Of a stretch of 64,000 bases of DNA, positions 63,380 to 64,000 are shown piece after piece; positions within the stretch are counted from its first letter, which is position 1; the number at the start of each line of letters is the position of its first letter. The position numbers were made by a program, and so were the translations under genes. Source of the stretch: Odontesthes bonariensis (Eukaryota > Chordata > Actinopteri > Atheriniformes > Atherinopsidae); assembly GCF_027942865.1 (NCBI RefSeq), contig NC_134511.1, positions 2,092,567-2,156,566 on the forward strand. Reading direction: 5' to 3'. The notes under the pieces were generated by a model, which did no database searches, was not told where the DNA came from, and saw only the letters and a program-made list of their open reading frames with translations.

Positions 63380-63614
63380 TGCTTCATTTTCTCACTTTGT
63401 TGTGTTGTAATTTCCTCCGTCGCCCTTGAAGAAGCAGCCCAGGCTCGTAATCAGCAGCACGCTGAAGTTCCCGTCGGCTCATCGCAGTTTATGTGATATA
63501 TAATATAATATAATATAAGGTTTGCCAGTGCCGCTGTACCTTATGGAGGAAGAACTGCAGCAGCACAAACATCAAATGATATTTATAATTCCTCCAGAGA
63601 CAGACAGACACAAG

Positions 63615-64000
63615 TGGTTTTCTCAACTGATGCATTTTTATTGAATCCATCTTGGTATGGACTCATAAACACACCGTGAAAACTAAACACGGACAGGAAC
63701 ACATATAGCTTGCTTGAAATAAAGACAATTGGCAAATAAAACTACTTCTACAACATAAAAACAGACTAAATACCTCATTGGCTAAGGAATTAGGCTTTCT
63801 TCTTGGTTTGCTTCTTTTCTTAAACTTGTGTCCATACTTTCTTTCTTTATGCCTTCTGAGATCGCTTCTTCTTGACTCATCGCTACTCAGCACGACCCTA
63901 CTCTGACACCACAGCGCCCTCTGGTGGCTCTTCGCAAAATTAATATAAAGCTACACAAAACATGTAGAAATAGAAATGTGGCAGTTACAATATTTTTACT
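63615..64000 (-). other. Possible 3' end of a minus-strand transcript
   Basis: A minus-strand AATAAA (TTTATT on plus, 63637-63642) sits downstream of a short basic reading frame (KYGHKFKKRSKPRRK) with no recognisable family. This may be the 3'UTR or last exon of a gene lying to the right, converging on srp19. Evidence is weak. Confidence 0.25.

Overview
The window is a piece of a teleost fish nuclear genome. The genes are split into short vertebrate-type exons with GT/AG introns, and the introns are packed with fish-type transposons: hAT elements with 8-bp target duplications, L2-like LINEs, TTAA-flanked MITEs, tRNA-derived SINEs and large minisatellites. No bacterial, plasmid or organelle feature is present. 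All assignments come from reading the translated exons against remembered family sequences; no search was run.

Four host genes can be read. (1) pik3r1 (p85-alpha regulatory subunit of class IA PI3-kinase), minus strand, from a probable first exon and promoter near 29.6-29.8 kb to the left edge. Fourteen coding exons give the SH3 domain, proline-rich segment, RhoGAP-like BH domain, N-terminal SH2 and most of the inter-SH2 coiled coil. The C-terminal SH2 lies beyond base 1. An alternative first exon (5915-5993) that would make a p55-alpha-like short isoform is also visible. (2) shld3 (shieldin subunit 3), minus strand, two coding exons at 32146-33845, 217 aa. (3) A PP2A catalytic subunit (ppp2ca, possibly ppp2cb), minus strand, eight exons at 40492-54791, giving exactly 309 aa. 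(4) srp19 (19-kDa SRP subunit), plus strand, five exons at 59562-63082, 141 aa. A minus-strand transcript may end near 63.6 kb.

From memory, the human orthologues PIK3R1, SHLD3, SRP19 and PPP2CA all lie on 5q, so this looks like a conserved linkage group, compacted and rearranged. The four genes act in separate processes: growth-factor signalling, double-strand-break repair choice, phosphatase control and protein targeting. No operon-like logic should be read into their order.

Layout: 1-29.8 kb is pik3r1; 29.8-32.1 kb is spacer plus the probable shld3 3'UTR with a 55-bp minisatellite; 32.1-34 kb is shld3; 34-39.9 kb is intergenic with four transposons, including a 1639-bp element with a perfect 9-bp target duplication; 39.9-54.8 kb is ppp2ca; 54.8-59.6 kb is the head-to-head spacer with a 2.3-kb minisatellite grown inside a LINE remnant; 59.6-63.4 kb is srp19.

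No wholly new system is evident. The most notable observations are the p55-like alternative exon, duplicated splice acceptors in srp19 and pik3r1 (the srp19 ones resemble recursive-splice sites), a 42-bp repeat that multiplies in-frame start codons of shld3, a three-deep transposon nest readable to the base, and several minisatellites that arose inside transposable elements.
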